A stretch of DNA of 64,000 bases from Scatosoma sp045644545 (GCA_045644545.1 JAZRHC010000023.1:23700-87699); one strand, 5' to 3'. Shown: positions 49,689 through 57,729, counted from the stretch's first letter. Numbers and translations are program-made. Notes: a model not told the origin generated them from the letters alone.

Positions 49689-50525
49689 ATGAGAAAGACG
49701 AAAAAGAACCGTCCGATAAGCCTCGATTACGAGGAGAAAACTATCCCCGTTCGGCTCGTGGATTGCCCGCGCGAGCCCGCCGACTACGAGGAGAAAGAAC
49801 TTCGCACGAAAGCGGCGTATTTTTTATTAAACGGGCTACCCGTGTACGCGGTGAACGCCGTGGAGGGAAGGTATAAACTGCTCGCCGCAGAGCGGGAGTT
49901 TTGCGCCGCGCTCGTCGCGGGGTATACCGAAATTACCGCGCGCGTGTACCGCTTCGAAGAAAAACACGCGGAGATCTTTTCCTTGACCGAACGGCTGAAA
50001 ACGCAATCGCTCGGCGCGATGGAAGAAGCGTACTTAATGGAAAAGCTCGTCAAGGAGTATAAGCTCACGCAAGACGAGGTGGCGAACCTGATCGGGAAAT
50101 CCCGCCCCGCCGTCGCAAACACCTTGCGGCTTTTAACGCTCGCCCCCGAGGTGGTAGGTTTGGTGGAAAGCGGGAAGCTTTCGGCGGGCCACGCCCGCGC
50201 GCTCGTAAAGGTGGATAAAACTAAGCAATACGCGTTCGCGCAGGAAGCGTTGAAGCGGGAATATTCGGTGCGGGAAATGGAACGCGCGGTGAAGGCGTTT
50301 TTGACTCCGCCCGAGGTTTTGAAAATGGAAAAGGACGCCGTCAAAGCGGCGAAGAGCGAGGAGCTTAAAACGTTCGTAGAGCGTATGCGCGCGGTGTTTC
50401 GAACGAAGGTTTCGTTGATCGGGAACGATAAAAAGGGTCGAATTTATATCGATTATTATTCGGCAGAGGATTTATACAGAATCGAAGAATACCTCGACGT
50501 TTTAGAACGCTTCGGCGAGGAATAA
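49689..50525 (+). CDS. ParB/Noc-family protein with degenerate nucleotide-binding motifs
   Basis: The ParB domain order is kept: N-terminal ParB/Srx segment (KTIPVRLVDCPREPADYEE), then an intact HTH (LTQDEVANLIGKSRPAVANTLRLL, ~126-149) and a helical region SGKLSAGHARALVKV. The CTP-binding boxes are altered: GERRxRA reads AEREFCA (67-73) and the ENLQR box reads ERLKT (101-105). Length is 278 aa. GAGAGGAG precedes the ATG. There is no parA partner. It lies about 2.2 kb from candidate oriC and 3.6 kb from a parS-like site. Confidence 0.83.
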   Translation: MRKTKKNRPISLDYEEKTIPVRLVDCPREPADYEEKELRTKAAYFLLNGLPVYAVNAVEGRYKLLAAEREFCAALVAGYTEITARVYRFEEKHAEIFSLTERLKTQSLGAMEEAYLMEKLVKEYKLTQDEVANLIGKSRPAVANTLRLLTLAPEVVGLVESGKLSAGHARALVKVDKTKQYAFAQEALKREYSVREMERAVKAFLTPPEVLKMEKDAVKAAKSEELKTFVERMRAVFRTKVSLIGNDKKGRIYIDYYSAEDLYRIEEYLDVLERFGEE

Positions 50526-50528
50526 AGA

Positions 50529-50614
50529 AGTGCGGAATGCAGAGTGCGGAATGCAAAATGGAGGTAAAATTTATGCAATCATTCAGCATTTTTCATTGAA
50601 CATTATGCATTGAA
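50529..50614. repeat. Family B repeat, copy 3
   Basis: Units such as GTGCGGAATGCAGAGTGC flank a diverged centre (GGAGGTAAAATTTATGCAATCA), after the parB-like gene. Confidence 0.7.
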
Positions 50615-50618
50615 AAGT

Positions 50619-50692
50619 GATTCTTCGACTCCGCTCAGAATGACCGTCAAAGTCATTCTGAGGAGCATAGCGACGAAGAATCTCGGACGAAC
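50619..50692. repeat. Imperfect palindrome (REP/MITE-like)
   Basis: GATTCTTCGACTCCGCTCAG... and its imperfect complement ...GCATAGCGACGAAGAATC enclose the perfect core AATGAC / GTCATT. It is one copy in this window, with no ORF. Confidence 0.6.
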
Positions 50693-50697
50693 AAAAA

Positions 50698-50973
50698 TTA
50701 TCTTTTAGCAAAGGCGGCGCAGACGAGCTGAACGCCCACGCGAAAGCCTCTGCGGAAGATAAGGTCTTCCCTTGCGCCGTGCGCCTCGCAAAAGGCGTTT
50801 TCAAAATCAAACATTAGCTTTTTTTGCTCGTCGTTGAAAGTGGCGACGAGTTTTTCGTGGATTTCAAAAGCAATTTCGTCAAGCTTTTGCACCGTTGGGC
50901 TGGTATCAACAGAAGAAGTGCTTTCGGAATACCACCAAATAAAATCGTCTAATAAATCTTGGTCGTTAAACAT
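50698..50973 (-). CDS. Small hypothetical protein under Xre control (91 aa), DUF6809-like
   Basis: A helical protein starting MFNDQDLLDDFIWWYSE, with a C-terminal block FENAFCEAHGAREDLIFRRGFRVGVQLV that resembles small helical proteins annotated as DUF6809; function unknown. AAGGAG lies 8 bases before ATG 50973. A consensus promoter and three operator copies lie directly upstream, shared with a divergent Xre regulator, so expression is probably tightly repressed. Confidence 0.75.
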   Translation of the reverse strand: MFNDQDLLDDFIWWYSESTSSVDTSPTVQKLDEIAFEIHEKLVATFNDEQKKLMFDFENAFCEAHGAREDLIFRRGFRVGVQLVCAAFAKR

Positions 50974-50992
50974 TTTTAATTCTCCTTTCGAA

Positions 50993-51046
50993 ATTAGTAT
51001 ACTCATTATACCATTAGTATACTAATATGTCAATTAGTTTTCTAAT
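50993..51046. promoter_or_regulatory. Three operators spaced exactly 20 bases
   Basis: ATTAGTATACTCAT (50993-51006), ATTAGTATACTAAT (51013-51026, perfect palindrome) and ATTAGTTTTCTAAT (51033-51046). The start-to-start distance is 20 bases each time, about two helical turns, so all sites face the same side of DNA. Confidence 0.85.
51005..51033 (-). promoter_or_regulatory. Consensus promoter of the 50698 gene
   Basis: Minus strand: TTGACA, 17-base spacer, TATAAT, a perfect consensus. The central operator lies in the spacer and the outer ones overlap the -35 and -10 ends. Confidence 0.85.
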
Positions 51047-51066
51047 ATTTATGTTAAAATATTTAT

Positions 51067-51264
51067 ATGTTTGGAATAAAATTAAAAGAATTAAGAATTG
51101 AAAAGGGATTAACTCAACAGCAATTAGCGGAAAAGTTGGGATATAATCAATCAATGATTTCTTTTTGGGAGAAAGAAGTCAACGAGCCAACGGAAAGTGC
51201 GATTAGAAAAGCGGCGTTGTTTTTCGGCGTTTCGGCGGATTATCTGTTGGGTTTGGAAGATTAA
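51067..51264 (+). CDS. Xre-family HTH repressor (65 aa)
   Basis: A single-domain Cro/C1 protein: LRIEKGLTQQQLAEKLGYNQSMISFWEKEVNEPTESAIRKAALFFGVSADYLLGLED, the full canonical pattern. It is divergent from the 50698 gene, with three operators between. TAAAAT (51055-51060) lies only 6 bases before the ATG and there is no ribosome binding site, so a leaderless message is likely. It presumably represses both directions. Confidence 0.88.
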   Translation: MFGIKLKELRIEKGLTQQQLAEKLGYNQSMISFWEKEVNEPTESAIRKAALFFGVSADYLLGLED

Positions 51265-51306
51265 ACCGTTTGCGTAAATATTTTTTCGCTTTTATGCAAA
51301 AAATTA

Positions 51307-51335
51307 TTGACGAAAAATAAAAAGTATGGTACAAT
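51307..51335 (+). promoter_or_regulatory. gapA promoter and leader
   Basis: TTGACG, 17-base spacer, TACAAT preceded by TGG. The ~90-base leader holds a 5' hairpin ACGGCAA/TTGCCGT (51351-51381), possibly a stabiliser. Confidence 0.75.
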
Positions 51336-51429
51336 AGTATTTGGAAGAAAACGGCAAGAGGGGTTCGTTCTTTTTTGCCGTGCTCAAATCGGTTTAAAAA
51401 ATTTTTTAATCTTTGGAGGATTTATTATT

Positions 51430-52449
51430 ATGGCAAACGTAAAAGTTGCAATCAATGGTTTCGGCCGTATCGGTCGTCTCGCATTCAGACAGATGTTCGG
51501 CGCAGAAGGCTACGAAATCGTTGCGATCAACGACCTCACCAGCCCTTCGATGCTCGCACACCTTTTGAAGTACGACTCCGCGCAGGGCAGATACGAACAC
51601 GCGGACACCGTTTCCGCTGACGACGAAGCGGGTACGATCACCGTATGCGGCAAGACGATCAGAATCTATGCGGAAAAAGACGCTGCAAACTGCCCTTGGG
51701 CGGCGAACAACGTTGACGTAGTGCTCGAATGTACGGGCTTCTACACCTCGAAAGCGAAGAGCGAAGCGCACATCAAAGCCGGCGCGAAGAAAGTCGTTAT
51801 CTCCGCTCCCGCAGGCAACGACCTTAAAACCATCGTTTACAGCGTAAACGAAAAGACCTTGACGAAGGACGATCAGATCATTTCGGCTGCTTCCTGCACC
51901 ACCAACTGCCTTGCGCCTATGGCGAACACGCTCAACAAGCTCGCGGCGATCAAGAAGGGTTATATGACCACGATCCACGCGTACACGGGCGACCAGATGG
52001 TTCTCGACGGACCTCATAGAAAGGGCGACCTTCGTCGCGCAAGAGCGGCGGCTGTGAATATCGTTCCCAACTCCACGGGTGCGGCTAAGGCGATCGGGCT
52101 CGTTATTCCCGAACTCAACGGCGTGCTCGACGGTTGCGCACAGCGCGTTCCCGTTCCCACCGGTTCGCTTACCCAGCTTATCGCGATCTGCGACGGCGAC
52201 ATCACGGCGGCTGACGTAAACGGCGCTATGAAGGCGGCGGCTTCCGCTTCCTTCGGCTACACCGAAGAAGAAATCGTTTCGTCCGACATTATCGGTATCC
52301 GTTACGGTTCGCTCTTCGACGCTACGCAGACGAAGTGTATGCCTATGGGCGACGGCACGACGCTTGTGAAAGTGGTTTCTTGGTACGACAACGAAAACTC
52401 CTACACGAGCCAGATGGTCAGAACGATCAAATATTTCGCAGAGCTTTAA
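51430..52449 (+). CDS. gapA: Glyceraldehyde-3-phosphate dehydrogenase
   Basis: A glycolytic NAD-dependent dehydrogenase. The Rossmann start VKVAINGFGRIGRLAFR, catalytic cysteine in SAASCTTNCLAPM, and C-terminal SWYDNENSYTSQMVRT are present. Length is 339 aa. ATG 51430 follows TTTGGAGG by 11 bases; upstream in-frame codons lie in the leader. Monocistronic with its own terminator. Confidence 0.97.
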   Translation: MANVKVAINGFGRIGRLAFRQMFGAEGYEIVAINDLTSPSMLAHLLKYDSAQGRYEHADTVSADDEAGTITVCGKTIRIYAEKDAANCPWAANNVDVVLECTGFYTSKAKSEAHIKAGAKKVVISAPAGNDLKTIVYSVNEKTLTKDDQIISAASCTTNCLAPMANTLNKLAAIKKGYMTTIHAYTGDQMVLDGPHRKGDLRRARAAAVNIVPNSTGAAKAIGLVIPELNGVLDGCAQRVPVPTGSLTQLIAICDGDITAADVNGAMKAAASASFGYTEEEIVSSDIIGIRYGSLFDATQTKCMPMGDGTTLVKVVSWYDNENSYTSQMVRTIKYFAEL

Positions 52450-52470
52450 TCGCTTAGAAAAAAGCAAACG

Positions 52471-52500
52471 AAAAACCTCCGAAGCTTCGGAGGTTTTTTT
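52471..52500 (+). terminator. gapA terminator
   Basis: AAAAACCTCCGAAG / CTTCGGAGGTTTTTTT. Confidence 0.88.
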
Positions 52501-52525
52501 GTTTGGGTGGGGGACGGGGGTTAAT

Positions 52526-53260
52526 TTAATCTCGTCTGCGCCTGCCGAACATTGCAAGCACCCAAATAAGGAAACGAAGGAAATAAACGAGAGAGGTTGC
52601 AAGCGCCGCCACGTAGGTGAGAGCCGCCGCGCGCAACACCTTTTCCGCGCCGTAAATTTCGTCGTCGGCTAACACGTTTTCTTCCAAGAGCATCTGCTTT
52701 GCCCGACGGCTCGCGTCGAGCTCTACGGGTAGGGTGACGAGCATAAACAGCGTGGACGCGCCGTATAACGCCACGCCGACCATCGCGACCCAAAACCCCA
52801 CGTCCGCGTTCGCGTTTACGAGGAAAAGATCGAGCAACACGCCCAAAAGCACGAGCGGGAGCGCAAGGCGTGAGCCGAAGTTGGCAACGGGCACGAGCGC
52901 CGCGCGGAGTTTATAGGGCAAATAGCCCTTTTTCTTTTGCATTACGTGCCCGATCTCGTGCGCCGCCACCGCAACCGCCGCGATCGAGCTTTCCCCGTAC
53001 ACGCTTTCCGAAAGGTTCACGAGCTCTTTTCGGGGATTATAATGGTCGGTGAGCTTGCCGCGGACTCGCTCTACGGAAACGCCGTGTACGCCGTTTCGTT
53101 TTAAAAGCCTTGTTGCGGTGTCGTAGCCCGTCAAGCGGGAGCGGTTCTCGATCGCGCCGAACGCCGCGTAGGACGAGTGGACTTTTCGGCTCGCGTAAGC
53201 CGAGAACACGGCGCAAACGCCGAGGATCAAAATAAAAATAATATACGTTCTTAAACCCAT
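52526..53260 (-). CDS. YugP-family membrane zinc metallopeptidase
   Basis: An N-terminal membrane helix (~4-22) precedes a zinc-binding HEIGH motif in AAVAVAAHEIGHVMQKKKGYLPYKLR. Two further hydrophobic segments (~133-175) and a C-terminal one (~210-237) follow, and the tail is basic. Length is 244 aa. This matches Bacillus YugP, a predicted protease of unknown substrate. AAGGAG precedes the ATG. Confidence 0.88.
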   Translation of the reverse strand: MGLRTYIIFILILGVCAVFSAYASRKVHSSYAAFGAIENRSRLTGYDTATRLLKRNGVHGVSVERVRGKLTDHYNPRKELVNLSESVYGESSIAAVAVAAHEIGHVMQKKKGYLPYKLRAALVPVANFGSRLALPLVLLGVLLDLFLVNANADVGFWVAMVGVALYGASTLFMLVTLPVELDASRRAKQMLLEENVLADDEIYGAEKVLRAAALTYVAALATSLVYFLRFLIWVLAMFGRRRRD

Positions 53261-53329
53261 AATTTTCTCCTTTTTATTATGTAGTGGAGTTAGAGCATAG
53301 GGTCAAAACTTCCCCACGGGTGGGGGGAT

Positions 53330-54133
53330 TTACAGATCGATCGCGAACGGGTAGAGGGTGGATTTGGACACGCCGCGGTCTTTCGCGGCTTTTTTGAGCG
53401 CCTCCTTTTTATCGAATCCTTCGTCCATATATTTTTTGATATGCTCGCGCTCGGATAACTCGTTCAACGGGTTTTCCTTTTCCTTCGCGCCTTCAACCAC
53501 GAGCACGAACTCCCCGCGCGGCTCGCTTGGAAAGCCTTCCGATAAAAGGAACGGAATACTCTCCTCGTGGAGCTTGGTGATCTCGCGCACGGCAACCGCC
53601 TTTCGCTCCCCGAATACCTCGAACATCGCCTTTACGTCCTTGTTCACGTCCTGCGGGGCGGAATGGAATAAAAGGGTCAAATCAAGGTCTTTATACTTTT
53701 CCAAAACGGCTTTTTTCTCGCCCGCCTTGTCGGGCAAAAACCCGATAAACGCGAATTTGTCCGCAGAGAGAGCCGACAAAACGGGCGCCGCCACGAACGC
53801 GCTCGCGCCCGGGATAAGGGTGTAGTTTTCCCCTGCTTCCCGCAAAATTTTGCAGACGATATTGCCGGGGTCGGACACGACGGGCGTACCCGCGTCGGAT
53901 ACCACCGCGACGGATTTTCCTTCCCGCGAAAGCTCCAAAATTTTGTTTGCCGCTTCCGTTTCGTTGAATTTATGACAGGAATACAGCGGCTTTTTGATCT
54001 CGTACGCGTTCAAAAGTTTGAGCGTGTGCCGCGTGTCCTCGCAAAAAATCACGTCCGCTTCCTTTAAGCATTCCAAAGCGCGAAGGGTGATATCCTTTAA
54101 GTTTCCGATCGGCGTTGCCACGAAACTGACCAT
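53330..54133 (-). CDS. rsmI: 16S rRNA 2'-O-ribose C1402 methyltransferase RsmI
   Basis: A tetrapyrrole-methylase fold acting on C1402 of 16S rRNA. Signature segments are VATPIGNLKDITLRALE, CEDTRHTLKLLN, VSDAGTPVVSDPG and LIPGASAFVAA. Length is 267 aa. ATG 54133 follows AAAGGAG; the longer frame from 54163 would run through the parS-like site. Downstream partner of the yabB methyltransferase as in Bacillus yabB-yabC. Confidence 0.94.
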   Translation of the reverse strand: MVSFVATPIGNLKDITLRALECLKEADVIFCEDTRHTLKLLNAYEIKKPLYSCHKFNETEAANKILELSREGKSVAVVSDAGTPVVSDPGNIVCKILREAGENYTLIPGASAFVAAPVLSALSADKFAFIGFLPDKAGEKKAVLEKYKDLDLTLLFHSAPQDVNKDVKAMFEVFGERKAVAVREITKLHEESIPFLLSEGFPSEPRGEFVLVVEGAKEKENPLNELSEREHIKKYMDEGFDKKEALKKAAKDRGVSKSTLYPFAIDL

Positions 54134-54146
54134 TTTTTCTCCTTTA

Positions 54147-54162
54147 TGTTTCACGGGAAACA
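54147..54162. promoter_or_regulatory. parS-like / Noc-like site
   Basis: TGTTTCACGGGAAACA matches the conserved parS (TGTTTCACGTGAAACA) at 15 of 16 positions. The changed base makes the core CGGG, as in the Noc site (TATTTCCCGGGAAATA). It lies 14-29 bases upstream of the rsmI start. Confidence 0.7.
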
Positions 54163-54194
54163 TTATTTGTTTTTTTGACGAAATTTCTCGGGGG

Positions 54195-54881
54195 TTAATT
54201 GACGATCGTCGGCAAAAGGGCGGTGGCGGGTTTGCCGCCTTTGACGGCTTCGAGCAAAACCAAATAGGGTTTTGCGCCTTGTTTGCCCGCGACGAACTGA
54301 ATTTTTTTCACTTCGAGGTTACATTCCTTTAAGGTGTAGCACAGCTCCGCGAGGCGATCGGCGCGGTGCACCATATCCAGCCTACCGCCGAATTTCAGCG
54401 CGCGGGCGGCGGCTTGCGCCACTTCGCGTAAAGTAAGCGTAAGCTCTTTTCGGCACACCGCTTTTTCGAAGCGTTCGTTTTCCAGCCCGCCCCGCTCGTA
54501 GGGCGGGTTGCAAAGGATCAAGGAAAAATATTCGTTGTATTGCTTAGGAATTTCCTGCAAACGGCAGTTTTCGAAGTGAAAATTATCGAACCCGTTGAGC
54601 GCCGCCGTTTTTTTCGACAGCTCTATAAGGGGCGTTTGCATTTCGAAAAGGGTGAAGGGCGCGTCGTTAAGGAGCGCGCGGTTTAAGGCGAAAAAATGAA
54701 ACCCTACGACCCCGCTTCCCGCGCAAAAGTCCGCGATCTTATCCCCCTTTTTCGCCGTCGCGAAGCGGGAGAGCAGAACGGAATCGGAAGTGAAGCGATA
54801 CAGCTCGGTATCCTGCACGATTTTGAGCCCGTCTATCATCATATCTTCCGCGACCTCCGTCGCGCCGAGCGTGATTTCCAT
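54195..54881 (-). CDS. tRNA1(Val) A37 N6-methyltransferase family (TrmN6/YabB)
   Basis: A Rossmann-fold DNA/RNA N6-adenine methyltransferase. SAM loop DFCAGSGVVGF and catalytic NPPY in LILCNPPYERGG are visible. Length is 228 aa. 61 bases upstream of rsmI, the same order as Bacillus yabB-yabC. Function in Firmicutes is inferred from E. coli TrmN6. Confidence 0.88.
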   Translation of the reverse strand: MEITLGATEVAEDMMIDGLKIVQDTELYRFTSDSVLLSRFATAKKGDKIADFCAGSGVVGFHFFALNRALLNDAPFTLFEMQTPLIELSKKTAALNGFDNFHFENCRLQEIPKQYNEYFSLILCNPPYERGGLENERFEKAVCRKELTLTLREVAQAAARALKFGGRLDMVHRADRLAELCYTLKECNLEVKKIQFVAGKQGAKPYLVLLEAVKGGKPATALLPTIVN

Positions 54882-54908
54882 TTTTTACCTCGCGTAAGCT
54901 TTTCTATT

Positions 54909-54937
54909 AGTATAGCAATTACGCGCGGATTTGTCAA
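54909..54937 (-). promoter_or_regulatory. Promoter of the yabB-rsmI pair
   Basis: Minus strand: TTGACA, 17-base spacer, TATACT preceded by TGC. Confidence 0.8.
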
Positions 54938-54966
54938 TAAGATTTTTCCGTTTGCGCCCGTCTTGC

Positions 54967-54995
54967 GAATAGTTTTTCTCCGTTTTCGCATACTT
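54967..54995 (+). promoter_or_regulatory. Sigma-G-like promoter of the ger operon
   Basis: GAATA, 17-base spacer, CATACTT, close to the forespore sigma-G pattern (GHATR, CATnHTA). Bacillus gerA operons are sigma-G-controlled. The first start codon follows within 6 bases. Confidence 0.45.
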
Positions 54996-55000
54996 TTTCC

Positions 55001-56518
55001 GTGAACAGTTTATCCCTTTCCTTAGAGAAAAATTTATCCGAGCTCAAAAAGCTCCTTCCTTCCGAGGATATTTTTCATTACGTATTCCAAACGGCGGACG
55101 GCGTTTCTTGCGCTCTTTTATATGCCGACGGCATCGTGAACAAGCAGCTTTTGGGCGATTTGGTCGCCCGCCCGCTCTCGCGGCTGAACCTGAAAAAAGA
55201 ACTCGACGGATTACCTGAAAAATCGCAAAAGGACGGGGGCAGGGTTGAGGAGAAGCTGCAAATTATTCGCCGCGCGACCCTTTTTCCAGAGCTCAAAGAA
55301 AAGCGGGAATTTCAAGACGCGGTAAAAGAAGTGCTTGACGGGAATATCGCGCTTTTGATCGACGGAATCTCGGTGATTTTGATCGTCGGCGCGAAGTTCT
55401 TGCCCGTTCGAACGGTGATGGAGCCGCCCACGGACGTGGCGGTGAAAGGGCCGAGAGAGGGGTTTATCGAAGATATCAAGGTGAATATGGCGCTCGTGCG
55501 CAAACGCTTGAAAACGCCCGATTTAAGATTTGAAACGGTGAAGATCGGCAAGCGCACGGACTCGTCGGTGGCGATTTGCTATCTCGACGGAATTTCCAAC
55601 GCGGGCGTGAAGGACGCGGTAAAAGAAAAGCTTGAAAAAATCGAGGTGGATTGTATTTTGGATTCCTCGTACGTCGCCGCGCTGATCGCGCCACATAAAC
55701 ATTCCATCTTTAAACAGGTCGGCACGACGGAAAAGCCGGATATCTTCGCGGGGAAGATCGCGGAAGGGCGGGTGGGAATCCTCGTGGACGGCTCGCCGAT
55801 CGCGCTCACCGTGCCGTTCGTTTTGACGGAGGATTTTCAAAGTAGCGAGGACTATTTCGTGTCGCCTTTTATGGCGACGATCTTCCGCGCCATTCGCTTT
55901 ATCGCGCTCGTGATCGCCATTCTGCTCCCCGCCTTTTACGTTTCCGCGCAGCTTTTTAAAATGCAACTCGCCCCGATCGGACTGATGCTCACGATTATGT
56001 CGGGCGTGAAGGAATTGCCCTTGTCGCCGAGCTTGGAAATGATGGTCGTTTTGCTGCTTTTGGAGATCTTGAAGGAGGCGAGCATACGAATGCCCAAATA
56101 CGTGGGAATGTCGCTATCCGTCGTCGGCGCGCTCGTGCTCGGCGAAACGGCGGTGAACGCGGGGTTTTTATCCACGCCGACGATTATCGTCGTGGCGTTT
56201 TCGGGGATCTGCTTATACACTGTGCCCAACTTCGTGGAAACGGGGAGTATTCTCCGCTGGATATTCTTGATCATAGCGGGGAGTATCGGTCCGTTCGGGG
56301 TGGTGCTGGCGCTCGCGTTCGTGCTGTATTATCTGCTTGCCACCGACGCCTTTCACGCGCCCCTGCTTGCGCCTTTTTGCCCGTTTACGCCTCGGGATAT
56401 GCGCGACGCGATCGCGAAATACAATATGCAGAGCCTAAGTAAGCGACCGAGCGTGTTCGGCTCGGAAAATAAAACGCGTATGCGGTTTGGAGAAAAGAAA
56501 ACGAAAAAGGAGAACTAA
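55001..56518 (+). CDS. gerAA: Spore germination receptor subunit GerAA-type
   Basis: An inner-spore-membrane nutrient receptor subunit. It has a soluble N-terminal half (~1-290) and a membrane half with about five helices; PPTDVAVKGPREGFIEDIKVNMALVRKRLKTPDLRFE is the conserved GerA core signature. Length is 505 aa. The start appears to be GTG 55001 with no clear ribosome binding site. First gene of gerAA-AB-AC. Confidence 0.93.
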   Translation: MNSLSLSLEKNLSELKKLLPSEDIFHYVFQTADGVSCALLYADGIVNKQLLGDLVARPLSRLNLKKELDGLPEKSQKDGGRVEEKLQIIRRATLFPELKEKREFQDAVKEVLDGNIALLIDGISVILIVGAKFLPVRTVMEPPTDVAVKGPREGFIEDIKVNMALVRKRLKTPDLRFETVKIGKRTDSSVAICYLDGISNAGVKDAVKEKLEKIEVDCILDSSYVAALIAPHKHSIFKQVGTTEKPDIFAGKIAEGRVGILVDGSPIALTVPFVLTEDFQSSEDYFVSPFMATIFRAIRFIALVIAILLPAFYVSAQLFKMQLAPIGLMLTIMSGVKELPLSPSLEMMVVLLLLEILKEASIRMPKYVGMSLSVVGALVLGETAVNAGFLSTPTIIVVAFSGICLYTVPNFVETGSILRWIFLIIAGSIGPFGVVLALAFVLYYLLATDAFHAPLLAPFCPFTPRDMRDAIAKYNMQSLSKRPSVFGSENKTRMRFGEKKTKKEN

Positions 56519-56520
56519 TT

Positions 56521-57729
56521 TTGCTCAAAGCCCTTCGCGCCGCGTTTGCCCGCGGCGCAACCGATAAAAATTCCGCCCTTACCTTCCGAAAGGGCGCGCC
56601 CGTGGCAAAGCCGCAGGTGAATTGCCGTCAGCTTTGCTTTTTCGCGGCGTTTTTTCTGCCCGTTTCCAAGCTTTTGGAAGCGCCGTCCTTGCTCGCCCGC
56701 TACGCGGCGGGCGATCTGCTCGTGCCCGCGCTGACGCACTATCTTTTGCAAACGCTCGCGCTCGCCTTGCTTTTGCTCGTGCTCTCAAAGCTGGATAAGC
56801 CGCTTTTACAGGCGATCGCCGAAAAATTCGGACGATGGACGGCGAAAATTATTTGCTTTTTATACGTGGCGTATTTTCTTTTTTCCGCGCTGTTGCCCCT
56901 TTTGGATCTGGAAAAATTCGTGTACGCGGCGTTCTACGACACCGCGCCGACGAGCTTCACCTTCGCGCCGTTTTTTCTGCTCAGCGCGTATTTTTGCGTG
57001 AAGGGCTTGAAAGCGCTTGCAAGAAGCGCCGATTTGAGCCTGTTTTTATTTCTGTTTCCCTTTCTCGCGCTGATGGCAATGAGCGTGGGGCAGACGGATT
57101 TTACCGCCGTTTTGCCCGTGTTCGGCGAGCCGTTCAAGGGAGTTTGGAAAGGCTTCACGGCAACCGCGCCGCACTTTTCCGACGTCGCGTTGTTTTTGCC
57201 CCTGTTTTGCGGGTATCGCTATAAAAAAGGGGACGGAAAAAAGATCGTCGCTTCTTATTGGGCGGGCGCGGCGTTCGTGCTGTTCTTTCTCGTCGTGTTT
57301 TTGGGGCTTTTCACCACCCTCGCCCCGCACGAGCACTACGCCTTTATCAAGGTCGCACAGTATTTCCCCGCGCTCGGCACGGTCGGGCGGCTGGATTTGT
57401 TATTCTCCTATTTTCTCACGGTGATCTTGTTTTTCTACGGCTGTTTGCCCGTGCTGTATACCGTGGAGTTTTTTTCGGCGGGGATAAATTCGGATAAACG
57501 GGTGCTGCCGTCCGCCGTTTTAAATTTCGCGCTCCTTATTTTCGTCTTTTATTTCAATCAACGCTATAACGCGGTTTATAAGATTTTCAAAAACGCGTAC
57601 CCCGTGTTTTGGGCGTTCTCAGTCGCGATTCCGATTCTTTCGCTTTTCTTATTGCTTAAAAAGCCGAAAAAGCAAAAGGAAGGGGGCAGGGTTGAGGCGA
57701 AGGAGAAAAAGGAGGAGAAAAATGCATAA
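56521..57729 (+). CDS. gerAB: Spore germination permease-like subunit GerAB-type
   Basis: An amino-acid-permease-like subunit (APC superfamily) that binds germinant. About ten hydrophobic segments occupy residues ~35-385. The C-terminus is Lys/Glu-rich. The start is TTG 56521, 8 bases after AAGGAG and 2 bases after the gerAA stop; an ATG is not available nearby. It overlaps gerAC by 8 bases. Length 402 aa includes an N-terminal extension of ~30 residues. Confidence 0.87.
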   Translation: MLKALRAAFARGATDKNSALTFRKGAPVAKPQVNCRQLCFFAAFFLPVSKLLEAPSLLARYAAGDLLVPALTHYLLQTLALALLLLVLSKLDKPLLQAIAEKFGRWTAKIICFLYVAYFLFSALLPLLDLEKFVYAAFYDTAPTSFTFAPFFLLSAYFCVKGLKALARSADLSLFLFLFPFLALMAMSVGQTDFTAVLPVFGEPFKGVWKGFTATAPHFSDVALFLPLFCGYRYKKGDGKKIVASYWAGAAFVLFFLVVFLGLFTTLAPHEHYAFIKVAQYFPALGTVGRLDLLFSYFLTVILFFYGCLPVLYTVEFFSAGINSDKRVLPSAVLNFALLIFVFYFNQRYNAVYKIFKNAYPVFWAFSVAIPILSLFLLLKKPKKQKEGGRVEAKEKKEEKNA

